Notes under the pieces: generated by a model
Database searches by the model: none
What the model was told of the DNA's origin: nothing
The model's input: the letters and a program-made list of their open reading frames with translations, nothing else
Translations under genes and position numbers: made by a program
Part shown: positions 8,687-18,488 of the stretch, piece by piece
How positions within the stretch are numbered: position 1 is the stretch's first letter
Layout of the letters: every line of letters begins with the position of its first letter
Assembly: GCA_903789375.1 (NCBI GenBank)
Contig: CAIFEB010000004.1
Location: 1-64,000 of the forward strand
From: an uncultured Eggerthellaceae bacterium
Lineage (GTDB): Bacteria > Actinomycetota > Coriobacteriia > Coriobacteriales > Eggerthellaceae
Length of the DNA: 64,000 bases
Direction: 5' to 3'

Positions 8687-9553
8687 CTAGCGCAGCGTCA
8701 CGCCTTCGGGCAGCGTGATCTTCGACAGGTCGATGTCGTCATCGTCGTCATCCGACGAGCGCTTCGCCTCGGGGCGCGGGGCGCGGCGCTCGACTTCCTC
8801 GCGGCCGAACACGCGCGCGAACGGCTCTTCGAACGCCCGCGGAACGGCGAACGCCACGGTGCCGATGGCGCCGGGATGCGCGTCGAGCCATTCCTTGAAC
8901 AGCCCCGTGACCTGGCCGGGATCGAAGCCCTGGCGCCCGCAAGCGAACGCGCCCACGATGAGCGCCTCCACCCCGTTGGCCGCGGCGATGGACAGCAGCG
9001 TCTCGATGCGGTTCTTCAGGCATTCGTCGCATTCGGCCTCGGAGCGGTGGTTCTCAAGCGCGCGGGAGCGGTTGGGCTCGGGCAGCGCGATGACGTCGGC
9101 GCGGCGCACCTCGCCGTTGTGCGTGAACACGATGTCGGGCAGGTAGAGCGCGCGGTCGGTGAACAGCTGACCCGACGCGTAGCCGCGGTTGCCCGCATAG
9201 TACAGGCGCCGGCAACCCAAAAGCACCGGATAGAGGTTGCTGTCCGCGCAGAGCACCTGTTCGGGCCCGAAGGCGCCATCTTCGTACGAGCCGCCCGGGC
9301 GGGTGAACGAGCACGGGTCGACGACGCAGACCTTGCCCTCGACCTGCAGGGAGAATAGCTCGCGCGGAGCGAAACGCGTGGTCACGAACGTCTTCGTCTC
9401 CGAAAACGGCGCCTCGTGGAGCTCGAGCGAGCGCCCGTCACCATCCTCGTACACGTGCGCTGCGTCGATCGACGCGCGCGTGTCCGCCTCGAAGGCGCCC
9501 TTCATCAGCGCCAGATGACTCTGTGCCTCGGCCTTTCGCTGTTCGCGATCCAT
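8687..9553 (-). CDS. TIGR02452 family protein (microbial PARG-like macrodomain)
   Basis: A 288-residue protein resembling bacterial poly(ADP-ribose) glycohydrolase-type macrodomains. Family features are the RPGGSYEDGAFGPEQ segment aligned with the PARG signature, YLPDIVFTHNGE, and ALIVGAFACGRQGFDP near the end. The signature is altered: the third Gly of GGG is Ser, and the QEE triad reads PEQ, so the usual catalytic Glu position appears to be Gln. Activity is therefore doubtful. It ends in an Asp-rich tail (seven D in a short run). The ATG at 9553 follows AAGGAGGACCGC. It stands alone between two terminators, so its partner process is unknown. Confidence 0.75.
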   Translation of the reverse strand: MDREQRKAEAQSHLALMKGAFEADTRASIDAAHVYEDGDGRSLELHEAPFSETKTFVTTRFAPRELFSLQVEGKVCVVDPCSFTRPGGSYEDGAFGPEQVLCADSNLYPVLLGCRRLYYAGNRGYASGQLFTDRALYLPDIVFTHNGEVRRADVIALPEPNRSRALENHRSEAECDECLKNRIETLLSIAAANGVEALIVGAFACGRQGFDPGQVTGLFKEWLDAHPGAIGTVAFAVPRAFEEPFARVFGREEVERRAPRPEAKRSSDDDDDDIDLSKITLPEGVTLR

Positions 9554-9717
9554 GCGGTCCTCCTTCGCATCGGTTCCTTCCCCGATTGTAGCCGTATCAG
9601 CCGAAACCCTCTCCGATGTAACCACAACGAAAAGGAAACGTCCGGTAAGCGCCATCGCGCGCACGCTCACATTCGGATATGAACGCAGGAAGCACCGACG
9701 CACCGTCAATCAACAGC

Positions 9718-9754
9718 AAAGCGCGCCCGACACCGACGTGCCGAGCGCGCTTTT
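9718..9754. terminator. Bidirectional terminator downstream of ppdK
   Basis: AAAGCGCGC (9718-9726) pairs with GCGCGCTTT (9745-9753), with TTTT on the plus-strand side and a T-rich TTTGCTGTT on the minus-strand side. It lies downstream of the ppdK stop codon and is oriented to end ppdK transcription. Confidence 0.6.
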
Positions 9755-9761
9755 GAATGAC

Positions 9762-9812
9762 GTTCATGCTGATGGACGATGTTCATGCTGATGGACAATG
9801 TTCATGCTGAGG
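9762..9812. repeat. 19-bp tandem repeat, about 2.7 copies
   Basis: The unit GTTCATGCTGATGGACGAT (9762-9780) repeats at 9781-9799 with one change, and a partial third copy GTTCATGCTGAGG follows at 9800-9812. It lies in the 3' flank of ppdK and codes for nothing recognisable. Confidence 0.85.
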
Positions 9813-9931
9813 GGCGCAGGCCCGTGCGAGGCGAACCGCTTCCCACGGTTCGAACCACGCAGGGGCCGCATCCCATCGGCGGCGCGCCCGCTGCGGGAGC
9901 GCCGCCGAACCAAGCTGCGAAATGCGCCGTG

Positions 9932-12652
9932 CTATTCGGCGTCCTCGATGGCCGCCTGGGCCGCCGCAAGACGCGCGACCGGCACGCGGTACGGAGAGCA
10001 GCTGACGTAGTCCACGCCGATCTTGTCGAAGGTGTGGATGGAGTCGGGATCGCCGCCGTGCTCGCCGCAGACGCCGCAGACCAGGTCGGGGTTGCCCTTC
10101 TTGCCCAGCTCGACGCCCATCTTCACGAGCTTTGCCACGCCCGGGTCGATGGTCGCGAACGGGTTGTACGGCAGCAGCTTGTCCTGCAGGTACTGCGGGA
10201 TGAACTCGCCTTCAACGTCGTCGCGGCTGAAGCCGAACGTCGTCTGCGTCAGATCGTTGGTGCCGAAGCTGAAGAAGTCGGCCTGGGTGGCGATCTCGTC
10301 GGCGGTGACGGCGGCACGCGGCAGCTCGATCATCGTGCCGACCTTGATCGTAAGCTCGACGCCCTCCTGCTCGGCAACCTCGGCAACCGTGTCCTCTGCG
10401 ACCTTGCGCAGACGCGCAAGTTCCTTCACGGTACTGACCAGCGGAATCATGATTTCGGGCTGCGGGTCGAGACCCTCCTTCTTCAGGCGGGCGGTCGCCG
10501 TGGCGATGGCGCGGACCTGCAGGACCGGCAGAATCGGGTACACGATGCCCAGACGGCAGCCGCGCAGGCCGAGCATCGGGTTGGCCTCGGCGAAGGAGTC
10601 GATCTTCTCCATGAGCGCGCGCTTCTCGGCGATGACGGCCGCATCGGCGCCCTGCTCCTCGAGGTGGGCGATTTCCACATCGAGCGTGCGCGGGCTCTCG
10701 AGGAACTCGTGCAGCGGCGGATCGAGCAGGCGGACGATGACGGGCAGTCCGTCCATCGCCTTGAACATGCCGTAGAAGTCGCCGGTCTGCGCCTCGTAGA
10801 GCTGCTCGGCAGCCTTCTGGCGGATGTCCTCGTCATCGTTCAGGATGAACGTCTGGATGATCTGCTTGCGGTCGCCCAGGAACATGTGCTCGGTGCGGTC
10901 GAGGCCGATGCCCTCGGCGCCGAACTCACGCGACAGCTTGGCGTCGTCGGGGTTGTCGGCGTTGGCGCGCACGCCCAGGCGGCGGTACTCGTCGGCCCAT
11001 TCGAGGATGGTGTCCAGGTCGCCGGTGAGCGACGGACGCACCAGGTCGACGGCGCCCAGCACGACGATGCCCGTCGTGCCGTCGATGGAGATGACGTCGC
11101 CCTCGTGCAGCACGACGTCGGTGCCGGCGACGGTGGCCTCCTTGCGGTCGGCGTCGATGTGCAACGCCTCGGCGCCGCAGACGCACGGCGCGCCCATGCC
11201 GCGCGCGATGACGGCGGCGTGCGAGGTCTTTCCGCCATGGGAGGTGAGGATGCCCTCGGCGGCGATCATGCCGGCCAGGTCGTCCGGCGTGGTCTCCCAG
11301 CGCACGAGCACCGTGTGACGGCCCTCGGCGGAAGCGGCGACGGCGTCGGCGGACGAGAACACGACCTCGCCCACGGCGGCGCCCGGCGACGCGTTCAGGC
11401 CGCGCGCCAGCACGTCGTAGTTGGCGTTGACGTCGAACTGCGGGTGCAGCAGCTGGTCGAGCTGCTCGGGCTCGACGCGGCAGACGGCCGTCTTCTTGTC
11501 GATAAGGCCCTCGGCCTCCATGTCGATGGCGATCTTGAGCGCAGCGGCGGCGGTGCGCTTGCCGACGCGCGTCTGCAGCATCCAGAGCTTGCCCTGCTCG
11601 ATGGTGAACTCGATGTCCATCATGTCGTGGAAGTGGTTCTCCAGGATGCCGAAGACGTCCTCGAGGTCCTGGCCGGCCTGCTGCAGGCCCTCGACGTGCT
11701 TGAGCTCGGAGATGGGGCTGGTGTTGCGGATGCCGGCGACGACGTCTTCGCCCTGGGCGTTGACCAGGTAGTCGCCGTAGAACTCCTTGGTGCCGTCAGC
11801 GGGGTTGCGCGTGAACGCGACGCCCGTGGCCGACGTGTTGCCCTTGTTGCCGAAGACCATGCACTGCACGTTGACGGCGGTGCCCATGTCGTCGGAGATC
11901 TTGTTCTTCTTGCGGTACAGCACCGCGCGCGGGTTGTCCCAGCTGCCGAAGACGGCCTCGATGGCGAACTTCAGCTGGACCATCGGGTCCTGCGGGAACG
12001 CGACGGCGCCGTCGACCACAAGCTCGGGATGCTCTTCGGCCGAAACGTTCTGCGAGAAGATCTTCTTGAACTCGGCGACGAGCTCCTGCAGGTCCTCGGT
12101 CGTGAGCTCGGTGTCGTCCTTGACGCCGCGCTTGGCCTTGGCGGCGATGATGGCGTTCTCGAACAGGTCACCGTCGAGGCCCATGACCACGTTGGAGAAC
12201 ATCTGGATGAAGCGGCGGTAGGAGTCCCATGCGAAGCGGGGGTTCTCCGTCTGCTTGACCAGGCCGTTGATGGACTGATCGTTCAGGCCCAGGTTGAGGA
12301 CGGTGTCCATCATGCCGGGCATGGAGATGGGAGCGCCGGAACGAACGGAGACGAGCAGCGGGTCCTCGGCATCGCCGATCTTCTTGCCGATGCGCTCCTC
12401 GAGGTCGAGGCGGTACTCGTGGATGGTGTCGAGGGCGCCTTCAGGCCAGGTGTTGCCCGCGTTGGAATACTCCATGCACGTTTGGCACGTGATGGTGAAT
12501 CCCGGAGGCACGGGAAGGCCGATGTTGGCCATCTCGGCAAGGTTCGCACCTTTGCCGCCGAGCTGCGGCTTCATGTGCGTGTTGCCCTCCGTTACGTTGT
12601 TGCCCTGTGCGTCCTTGCCGAAGCGATAGACGCGTTTGACCTGTTCAGTCAC
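9932..12652 (-). CDS. ppdK: Pyruvate, phosphate dikinase
   Basis: A 906-residue enzyme that interconverts pyruvate, ATP and phosphate with PEP, AMP and pyrophosphate. The N-terminal ATP-grasp domain starts at KPQLGGKGANLAEM. The phosphohistidine loop GGKTSHAAVIARG lies near residue 478, with its preceding threonine as the usual regulatory phosphorylation site. The C-terminal PEP/pyruvate barrel contains FFSFGTNDLTQ and the CGEHGGDP segment with the catalytic Cys. Length fits the family. The GTG at 12652 is preceded by TAAGGAGAA; the open frame extends far upstream to 13126 but only with non-family sequence. ppsR, encoding its likely regulator, lies 2.8 kb away. Confidence 0.96.
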   Translation of the reverse strand: MTEQVKRVYRFGKDAQGNNVTEGNTHMKPQLGGKGANLAEMANIGLPVPPGFTITCQTCMEYSNAGNTWPEGALDTIHEYRLDLEERIGKKIGDAEDPLLVSVRSGAPISMPGMMDTVLNLGLNDQSINGLVKQTENPRFAWDSYRRFIQMFSNVVMGLDGDLFENAIIAAKAKRGVKDDTELTTEDLQELVAEFKKIFSQNVSAEEHPELVVDGAVAFPQDPMVQLKFAIEAVFGSWDNPRAVLYRKKNKISDDMGTAVNVQCMVFGNKGNTSATGVAFTRNPADGTKEFYGDYLVNAQGEDVVAGIRNTSPISELKHVEGLQQAGQDLEDVFGILENHFHDMMDIEFTIEQGKLWMLQTRVGKRTAAAALKIAIDMEAEGLIDKKTAVCRVEPEQLDQLLHPQFDVNANYDVLARGLNASPGAAVGEVVFSSADAVAASAEGRHTVLVRWETTPDDLAGMIAAEGILTSHGGKTSHAAVIARGMGAPCVCGAEALHIDADRKEATVAGTDVVLHEGDVISIDGTTGIVVLGAVDLVRPSLTGDLDTILEWADEYRRLGVRANADNPDDAKLSREFGAEGIGLDRTEHMFLGDRKQIIQTFILNDDEDIRQKAAEQLYEAQTGDFYGMFKAMDGLPVIVRLLDPPLHEFLESPRTLDVEIAHLEEQGADAAVIAEKRALMEKIDSFAEANPMLGLRGCRLGIVYPILPVLQVRAIATATARLKKEGLDPQPEIMIPLVSTVKELARLRKVAEDTVAEVAEQEGVELTIKVGTMIELPRAAVTADEIATQADFFSFGTNDLTQTTFGFSRDDVEGEFIPQYLQDKLLPYNPFATIDPGVAKLVKMGVELGKKGNPDLVCGVCGEHGGDPDSIHTFDKIGVDYVSCSPYRVPVARLAAAQAAIEDAE

Positions 12653-13255
12653 CTTGTTCTCCTTAACGCTCTTGTTACAATCCAAGACACACGTTTCCGG
12701 CGCGCCCACGCGGCACGCGCAGCGCGAGCGAACCGTCGAACGTTCTAATGGTAACTCATGCAGTCCGCATAGATTACCCGGACGGCCGAAAATCCCGTGA
12801 AGGGACTGCGCGCAGCTCCCAGATGAGCAGGCACGGCGCGAAATCGAACGGCTGACGGGCTCGTTTTTTGAAGCGTGCGGGACCCGCGGCGCGCGCCTTT
12901 TCGGAGCTTTTTCGCGCGGCCGAACGGAGCGGGCAGAAGCCTCGCCGCCATCGCGCGGATCGGGACGTCTTCGCGAGCCGTCGATTCCGCGAAGACGGCC
13001 TGCGCTTGCAATGCGCGCTCCGTCTTGACGGAAACCGATGCTATCGAGGGTGTCTGAAAAGGCTCTGAATGTAAGAGCCTCGTAAAGCCGCAGGAGGTTC
13101 AGAGAGTTTTCAGCTCCGCGATACAATATGGACGGTGTTCACATTGGCAGCGTCTGTCCGACGCAGTAAACCCGCCCGGCGAATCCGAACGCGGGAACGC
13201 TCCGGGGAAGCGAACCGTCACAGGGACCCCTCCGGTAGAAGCGAATCGAGGAACC
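12653..13255. promoter_or_regulatory. Divergent intergenic region, ppdK / two-component system
   Basis: About 600 bases with no credible gene. On the ppdK side, TTGGATTGTAACAAG reads on the minus strand just before the start and may hold a -10. On the plus side, a hairpin AGGCTCT/AGAGCCT (13060-13080) precedes a TACAAT -10-like box (13122-13127) that lacks a good -35. This fits a promoter needing an activator such as the response regulator itself. Confidence 0.35.
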
Positions 13256-13927
13256 ATGCAGATACTGATTGTCGAAGACGATGTCCGGCTCGCCAACGCG
13301 CTCGCGAGCATCCTTTCCGACAACGGCTACCTGACCGACGTCGTCTACGACGGCGAAAGCGGTCTCGACTACGCTCAGAGCGACCTGTACGACGTCGTCA
13401 TCCTGGACGTCATGCTTCCCAAACGCGACGGCTTCTCGGTTGTGGAGCAGATGCGTCGGCGCAACATCTCCACGCCGGTGCTCATGCTGACGGCGCGCAG
13501 CACCGTCCCCGACAAAATCGAGGGGCTGGATTCGGGCGCCGACGACTACATGACCAAGCCCTTCTCCCCCGCCGAGCTGCTCGCCCACCTGCGTGCGCTC
13601 ACACGGCGCCAGGGCCAGGTGGTGTTCGAGCGGCTCGAGATGGGCGACCTCGCGCTCAACCTGGAAAGCCACGACCTCGCCTGCGGCGAGAAGTCGATCA
13701 ACCTGAGCTTCAAGGAGTTCGAGATCCTGCGCATCCTCATGGCCAACCGCGGCCAGATCGTCTCGAAGGAGCAGCTCATCGCCAAGGTGTGGGGCGTCGA
13801 TTCCACCGCCATGGACAACAACGTGGAGGCGTACGTGTCGTTTCTGCGCAAGAAGCTGAAGTTCCTCGGGTCCGCCGTGCGCATCGAGACGGTGCGCAAA
13901 GTGGGTTACCACCTGGTCGAAGAATAG
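13256..13927 (+). CDS. OmpR/PhoB-family response regulator
   Basis: 223 residues. The receiver domain (1-115) has acidic residues E7-D8-D9, phosphoacceptor D51 in VILDVMLP, T/S in LTARS and K in TKPF. A winged-helix DNA-binding domain (about 125-220) ends in ETVRKVGYHLVE. The histidine kinase gene follows after 18 bases, giving a classical two-component pair. Targets are not evident; the neighbouring ppdK and PARG-like genes are candidates only by proximity. The ATG follows CGAGGAACC. Confidence 0.94.
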   Translation: MQILIVEDDVRLANALASILSDNGYLTDVVYDGESGLDYAQSDLYDVVILDVMLPKRDGFSVVEQMRRRNISTPVLMLTARSTVPDKIEGLDSGADDYMTKPFSPAELLAHLRALTRRQGQVVFERLEMGDLALNLESHDLACGEKSINLSFKEFEILRILMANRGQIVSKEQLIAKVWGVDSTAMDNNVEAYVSFLRKKLKFLGSAVRIETVRKVGYHLVEE

Positions 13928-13945
13928 CCCCACGGAAGGACGCCC

Positions 13946-15241
13946 ATGCCATCCCGCACCGATACCGAATCGATCAGCGCAGCCGACCACAAGATGTTTC
14001 GTCGCCTGCGCGCGAAGTTCGTCGCGATCATCATGGTCACCATGGTCATCGTTCTTGCGGCCATGTTCGCCGCCATCTGCTATTCGGAGTACCAGCGCAG
14101 CGTGCAGGCGGTCGCCGGGTCGATGCAGGAGGCCATCACGCACGCGGTGAAGCAGAACGACGAGAACGCCGGCAAGGGTAAGTTCGCGCCGCCCATGATC
14201 GGCGGCCACGACGGCGACAACGGCACGACGCCGGTCGCCGTGTACCTCATGGACGAGACGGGCGCGCTCGTCGTGCAGGAGGCGTCCACCACCGCCTCGC
14301 TTTCCGACTCCGTCGCCGACGAAGCCGCCAACGAGGTCCTGGCCAGCGACGACGGACCCGGCACGCTGTCGGCCCTGCGCCTCGTCTACCTCAAGCAGAC
14401 GGTCAACGACCAGGTGTACATCGCGTTCGCCGACCTCTCCACGGTCGAAGGGTGGCAGTCGCTCGCCATCAGGCTGGCCGCCGCGGGCGCCGTCGTGTTA
14501 GCCATCGTGTTCCTGACGAGCTTCGTCTTCGCCAATTGGGCGCTCGAGCCGGTGCGCGCCGCCTGGAGCTCGCAGCGTCGTTTCGTCACCGACGCCTCGC
14601 ACGACCTGAAGACGCCGCTCACGGTGATCCTCGCCAACGCGTCTATCCTGCTCAAGCGCCCCGAGCGCACCATCGCCAGCCAGAGCCAGTGGATCGAGAG
14701 CACCCAGGTGGAAGCCGAGAACATGCAGGGGCTCATCAACGAGATGCTCGAACTGTCCCAGGTGGAGGAGCAGCACGCCGCCGAGTTCAGCGACGTCGAC
14801 TTCTCCGATCTGGTGGACGGCCTCTCACTGCAGTTCGAGTCGGTGGCGTTCGAGCGCGAATGCACGTTCGACACCGACATCGCGCCCGACATCCACGTGT
14901 CGGGATCGGAGGCGCACCTGCGCAAGATGGTGACGACGCTCATCGACAACGCGCTCAAGTACGCCGACGAGAAGGGCGAGGTGTCCGTCACGCTCGACAC
15001 CGCCGGCTCGCACGTGCGCCTGCGCGTGCACAATTCCGGCCCCACCATCGCAGCCGACGACCTGCCCCACCTGTTCGAACGGTTCTACCGGTCGGACAAG
15101 GCGCGCACGTCCGGCGAGGGCGGGTTCGGCCTGGGGCTCGCCATCGCGCAGGAGACGGCGCACGTGCACAACGGACGCATCACCGTCGAGAGCTCAGACG
15201 GCGAAGGCACCACCTTCACCGTGACGCTGCCGCAGGCGTAA
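13946..15241 (+). CDS. Two-component sensor histidine kinase
   Basis: 431 residues. TM1 is at about 26-46, with an extracytoplasmic sensor of about 130 residues and TM2 at about 178-205. There is no recognisable full HAMP domain, only a short linker. The dimerisation/phosphoacceptor box SHDLKTPL carries H219. The ATPase domain has an N-box LIDNALKYA, a G1-like HNSGP, an F-box FERFYR and a G2 GFGLGLAI. The extracellular domain is Asp/Thr/Ala-rich and not recognised, so the stimulus is unknown. It pairs with the response regulator immediately upstream. Confidence 0.93.
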   Translation: MPSRTDTESISAADHKMFRRLRAKFVAIIMVTMVIVLAAMFAAICYSEYQRSVQAVAGSMQEAITHAVKQNDENAGKGKFAPPMIGGHDGDNGTTPVAVYLMDETGALVVQEASTTASLSDSVADEAANEVLASDDGPGTLSALRLVYLKQTVNDQVYIAFADLSTVEGWQSLAIRLAAAGAVVLAIVFLTSFVFANWALEPVRAAWSSQRRFVTDASHDLKTPLTVILANASILLKRPERTIASQSQWIESTQVEAENMQGLINEMLELSQVEEQHAAEFSDVDFSDLVDGLSLQFESVAFERECTFDTDIAPDIHVSGSEAHLRKMVTTLIDNALKYADEKGEVSVTLDTAGSHVRLRVHNSGPTIAADDLPHLFERFYRSDKARTSGEGGFGLGLAIAQETAHVHNGRITVESSDGEGTTFTVTLPQA

Positions 15242-15334
15242 GGCCGGCGCCGCAAAGGCACGCGAGGCCTGCCGCACGTGCCGTCTGCGAGGGCGCGCAC
15301 GCGAACCCCCGCGGGGAGGACGCCCAGACAAAAG

Positions 15335-15380
15335 CGAGGGCGCCGGCCAGCGCGTTTCCGCACCTGTGCCGGCGCCCTCG
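15335..15380 (-). terminator. Terminator of ppsR
   Basis: CGAGGGCGCCGGC (15335-15347) pairs perfectly over 13 bp with GCCGGCGCCCTCG (15368-15380). On the minus strand the stem is followed by CTTTTGTC, so it ends ppsR. It probably also blocks read-through from the converging kinase gene. Confidence 0.8.
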
Positions 15381-15407
15381 TCCGGTCGCGTATGTCCGTT
15401 GCAGAAG

Positions 15408-16295
15408 CTACAGCTCGATTCCCTGCTCCCACACGGGATGGTAGCGCTCGTAGTAGCGGATGATCTCCTGCGCCGTCTCCTCGACCGCGCGCCGCTCGGT
15501 GTGCACGACCATGCAGCCGAGCCGCCGCATGAGCTTGCGCGCGTCTTCGAGCTCCTGGTAGACGTGCTCGGGGTCGGCGTAGTCCGACGCCACGGCGCGG
15601 GCCTTGCCCAGGCGCCGCGTACGGATGTCGACGAGCACGTCCGGTGTCGTCATCAGGCCGAACAGGCGCGTTGTGTCCACGGCGTATATTTCCTTGGGCG
15701 GCGTGGTCTGCGAGTCGATGGGCACGTTGGCCACGCGGTAGCCCTGCTGCGACAGGTAGATCGACAGCGGCGTCTTCGACGAGCGCGACACGCCCAAAAG
15801 CACGATGTCGGCGCGCGTGAGGTCCTGCGGGTTGCGCCCGTCGTCGTGCTCGATGGTGAACTCCACCGCGTCGATGCGCTTCATGTAGGAGCGGTCGACG
15901 CTGTGGAGCATGCCCGAGGAGTTGGACGGGCAGAAGCCCGTGAACGACTCGATGGCCTCGATGGCGGGCGTGAGCACGTCAACGGCCGTGATGTCGGGGT
16001 TGTCGGCGGCGTACTGGGCGAACGCCTTGGCGAGCTTCGGATCGACGAGCGTGAAGAACACGAGCATGTGCGACGACCCCGTGTGCTCCTTGTGCCACTT
16101 GGCGTGCTCCTCGAAGAACGGCACGATCTCCTCCATCGAGCGCACCTTCGAGATGGTCTCAATGCACGGCTCCTGCACCCCGAACTGGACGGCCGCCGCG
16201 CGCGCCACGCCCGTGGCCGTGATGCCCACCGAATCGGACAGCACGTGGATGGTCGGCAGCGACGTCTTGTTCTCGAGCGCGACGAAATCCTCCAT
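15408..16295 (-). CDS. ppsR: PPDK regulatory protein / bifunctional kinase-pyrophosphorylase (PpsR, DUF299)
   Basis: 295 residues. Proteins of this family inactivate PPDK (or PEP synthase) by ADP-dependent phosphorylation of a threonine next to the catalytic histidine, and reverse it with phosphate. The P-loop GVSRSSKTPLS is at 168-178, the N-terminal IHVLSDSVGITA segment is characteristic, and length is typical. With ppdK 2.8 kb away on the same strand, the partner is almost certainly that enzyme, so it switches pyruvate/PEP flux. The ATG follows an AAAGGCGGGG ribosome-binding site. Confidence 0.94.
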   Translation of the reverse strand: MEDFVALENKTSLPTIHVLSDSVGITATGVARAAAVQFGVQEPCIETISKVRSMEEIVPFFEEHAKWHKEHTGSSHMLVFFTLVDPKLAKAFAQYAADNPDITAVDVLTPAIEAIESFTGFCPSNSSGMLHSVDRSYMKRIDAVEFTIEHDDGRNPQDLTRADIVLLGVSRSSKTPLSIYLSQQGYRVANVPIDSQTTPPKEIYAVDTTRLFGLMTTPDVLVDIRTRRLGKARAVASDYADPEHVYQELEDARKLMRRLGCMVVHTERRAVEETAQEIIRYYERYHPVWEQGIEL

Positions 16296-16321
16296 CGCTC
16301 ACCCCGCCTTTCTCGATACGA

Positions 16322-16365
16322 AAACGGCCGTCGGCCCCGGCGCATGCCGGCAGCGACGGCCGTTT
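16322..16365 (-). terminator. Terminator after glyS
   Basis: AAACGGCCGTCG (16322-16333) pairs perfectly with CGACGGCCGTTT (16354-16365). The minus-strand product ends in TTTTCGT. It separates the glyQS operon from ppsR. Confidence 0.82.
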
Positions 16366-16400
16366 AGCGGCATGGGGACGGCACCTCCGCCCCCTGCTTC

Positions 16401-18488
16401 CTATTTTCCGGCCTTCGCCATCTTCGCGAAGTCGGCAACCGACGCGAACACGGCCGCGAAGCGGTTGAGCAGGCGCAGGCGGTTGGTCCGCAGCGCCTCG
16501 TCCTCGTCCATGACCATGACCTCGGCGAAGAAGCGGTCGATCGGGTCGCGCAGAGACGCCAGCTCGTCGAGGGCGCTTGCGTAGTCGTCGGCGGCGAGAG
16601 CCGCATCGACCTTGCCTTGCGCCGCGTCGACGGCGGAAAGCAGCGCCTTCTCCGTTTCGCCGAGCAGGCTCTGGTCCACGTCGGCGCCGGCCTTCGCATC
16701 GCGCAGGTTGTTGGCGCGGGCGAACGCGACGGCCAGGTCGTTGAACGTCTCCGGCTCGTTGGCGCGGGCGTTCTCGAGCGCCTGGGCGCGCGCCACGATG
16801 ACGAGCGGCTCCTCCACGCCGGCGGCGAGCACGGCGTCGATCGTGTCGGCCGCGATGCCGCGGTCGCGCAGCACCACGCGCGTGCGCGTGACGAAGAAGT
16901 CGATGATGGCGGCGCGCACGGCGGCGACGTCGAACTTGATGCCGTCGTCCTGATAGGCGCGCAGGCCCTCGTCGATGATGGGCAGAAGGTCCACGGCAAG
17001 CCCGTCCTCGAGCATCGCCAGGATGCCGATGGCGCCGCGGCGCAGCGCGAACGGGTCGGACGAGCCGGTCGGCGCCTGGTCCACGGCGAACAGGCCGCAG
17101 ATGGTGTCGAGCTTGTCGGCCGTGGCGACCACCTTGCCGACGAGCGAGCGCGGCGTGTCGTCGCCGGCGAAGCGCGGCCGGTACTGGTCGGCGATGGCGT
17201 CGGCCACCTGATCGGAGTCGCCCTCGGCGCGGGCGTAGTACGAGCCCATGACGCCCTGGACGCTCGTGAACTCCACGACGGCGCCCGTCACGAGGTCGGC
17301 CTTGCAGAGCTTGGCCGCGCGGCGCGCGTCGGCGGCGTCGGTCTCGCTCAGATGCGCCTCGTCCGCCAGCGCGCCGGCCAAGCGCTCGATGCGCTTCGAC
17401 TTGGCGGCGAGCGTGCCCAGGTCCTCCTGGAAGACGACGCTGTCAAGCTGCGTCGTGTAGTACTCGAGCGGGTGCTTCAGGTCCTCGTCGTAGAAGAACT
17501 TGGCATCGTACAGGCGCGCCGCGACGACGCGCTGGTTGCCGTCGACGATGTTCTCCTCGAACGCCGGATCGCCGTTGGCCGTGATGAGGAACTTGTTGGC
17601 AAGCGCGCCGTCCTGGTTGAACAGCGGGAAGTAGCGCTGGTGCACGAGCATCGCGTCGACCGTGATCTCCTTGGGCACCGCCAAGAAGCTCTCGTCGAAC
17701 GTGCCCACCATGACGGTCGGGTACTCGGCCAGGTTCACAACCTCGCGCATCGTGTGCGCAGGCAGGTCGGCCACAAGGCCCGTCTTCTGCTCGGCCTGCT
17801 TCACCTGGTCGCGGATGATGCGCTCGCGCTCGTCCTCGCTCGGGACGACGTACGCGGCCCGCAGCACGTCGAGCAGGCTGTCGGCATCGGGCACCACGTG
17901 CGCGCCCGGCGCCAGCACGCGATGGCCGAACGTCTCGTTTCCAGCCGCGACGCCGGCGTACGTGACCGGCACGACCGTGTTGCCGAACAGGGCCACGAGC
18001 CAGCGCACCGGGCGGCTGAACGTCTCGGAGTGCGCGCCCCAGCGCTGCGTCTTGGGCCACGGCACGTCGACGATCAGCTTGCCGAGCAGCGCGGGCAGAA
18101 GGCTGGCCACGTCGCAGGCGGGCGTGTGCTTGACGGCGAACACGTAGTCGGTGCCTTTGACCGTGCGGCGCTCGAGCGCGCTCACGTCGACGCCCTTGCC
18201 GCGGGCGAAGCCGAGCGCGGCCTTCGTGGGGTTGCCGTCAGCGTCGAAAGCGATGCGGGCGGCCGGGCCGCGGAACTCCTCGTCGGTCGCGGCGGTCTGC
18301 TCGGGTACGTCGCGCACGATCACGACCAGGCGACGCGGCGAGTTGTACGCCTCGACGGCGCCGTGGGGGATCTTCGCATCGTCGAAGGCCTTCACGGCAA
18401 TCGCCGGCAGCTTCTTCGTAGCGTCGTGCAAATCGAACGCCGGCAGCTCCTCGGTGCCGATTTCGAAAGCGAGCGTCCTATTCGCCAT
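16401..18488 (-). CDS. glyS: Glycyl-tRNA synthetase beta subunit
   Basis: 695 residues, normal for the beta chain of the bacterial alpha2beta2 enzyme, which charges tRNA-Gly. The N-terminus [11 protein letters not shown] and the [13 protein letters not shown] and [13 protein letters not shown] segments are typical; the C-terminal part is the anticodon-binding helical domain. The ATG at 18488 lies inside the last codons of glyQ (11-base overlap), indicating coupled translation and equal subunit supply. Confidence 0.95.
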   Translation of the reverse strand: MANRTLAFEIGTEELPAFDLHDATKKLPAIAVKAFDDAKIPHGAVEAYNSPRRLVVIVRDVPEQTAATDEEFRGPAARIAFDADGNPTKAALGFARGKGVDVSALERRTVKGTDYVFAVKHTPACDVASLLPALLGKLIVDVPWPKTQRWGAHSETFSRPVRWLVALFGNTVVPVTYAGVAAGNETFGHRVLAPGAHVVPDADSLLDVLRAAYVVPSEDERERIIRDQVKQAEQKTGLVADLPAHTMREVVNLAEYPTVMVGTFDESFLAVPKEITVDAMLVHQRYFPLFNQDGALANKFLITANGDPAFEENIVDGNQRVVAARLYDAKFFYDEDLKHPLEYYTTQLDSVVFQEDLGTLAAKSKRIERLAGALADEAHLSETDAADARRAAKLCKADLVTGAVVEFTSVQGVMGSYYARAEGDSDQVADAIADQYRPRFAGDDTPRSLVGKVVATADKLDTICGLFAVDQAPTGSSDPFALRRGAIGILAMLEDGLAVDLLPIIDEGLRAYQDDGIKFDVAAVRAAIIDFFVTRTRVVLRDRGIAADTIDAVLAAGVEEPLVIVARAQALENARANEPETFNDLAVAFARANNLRDAKAGADVDQSLLGETEKALLSAVDAAQGKVDAALAADDYASALDELASLRDPIDRFFAEVMVMDEDEALRTNRLRLLNRFAAVFASVADFAKMAKAGK

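Noticed and set aside
9840-9880. GGTTCGAACC resembling a tRNA T-loop
   Set aside because: The flanks do not form a T-stem, and no acceptor or anticodon stem could be drawn; it is just a palindrome.
9779-12748. A 989-codon plus-strand open frame opposite ppdK
   Set aside because: Fully antisense to ppdK, with a His/Asp/Val-rich composition typical of a shadow frame.
13099-13126. Extension of ppdK to the TTG at 13126
   Set aside because: The extra 158 residues have no PPDK homology, and the GTG at 12652 has a strong Shine-Dalgarno.
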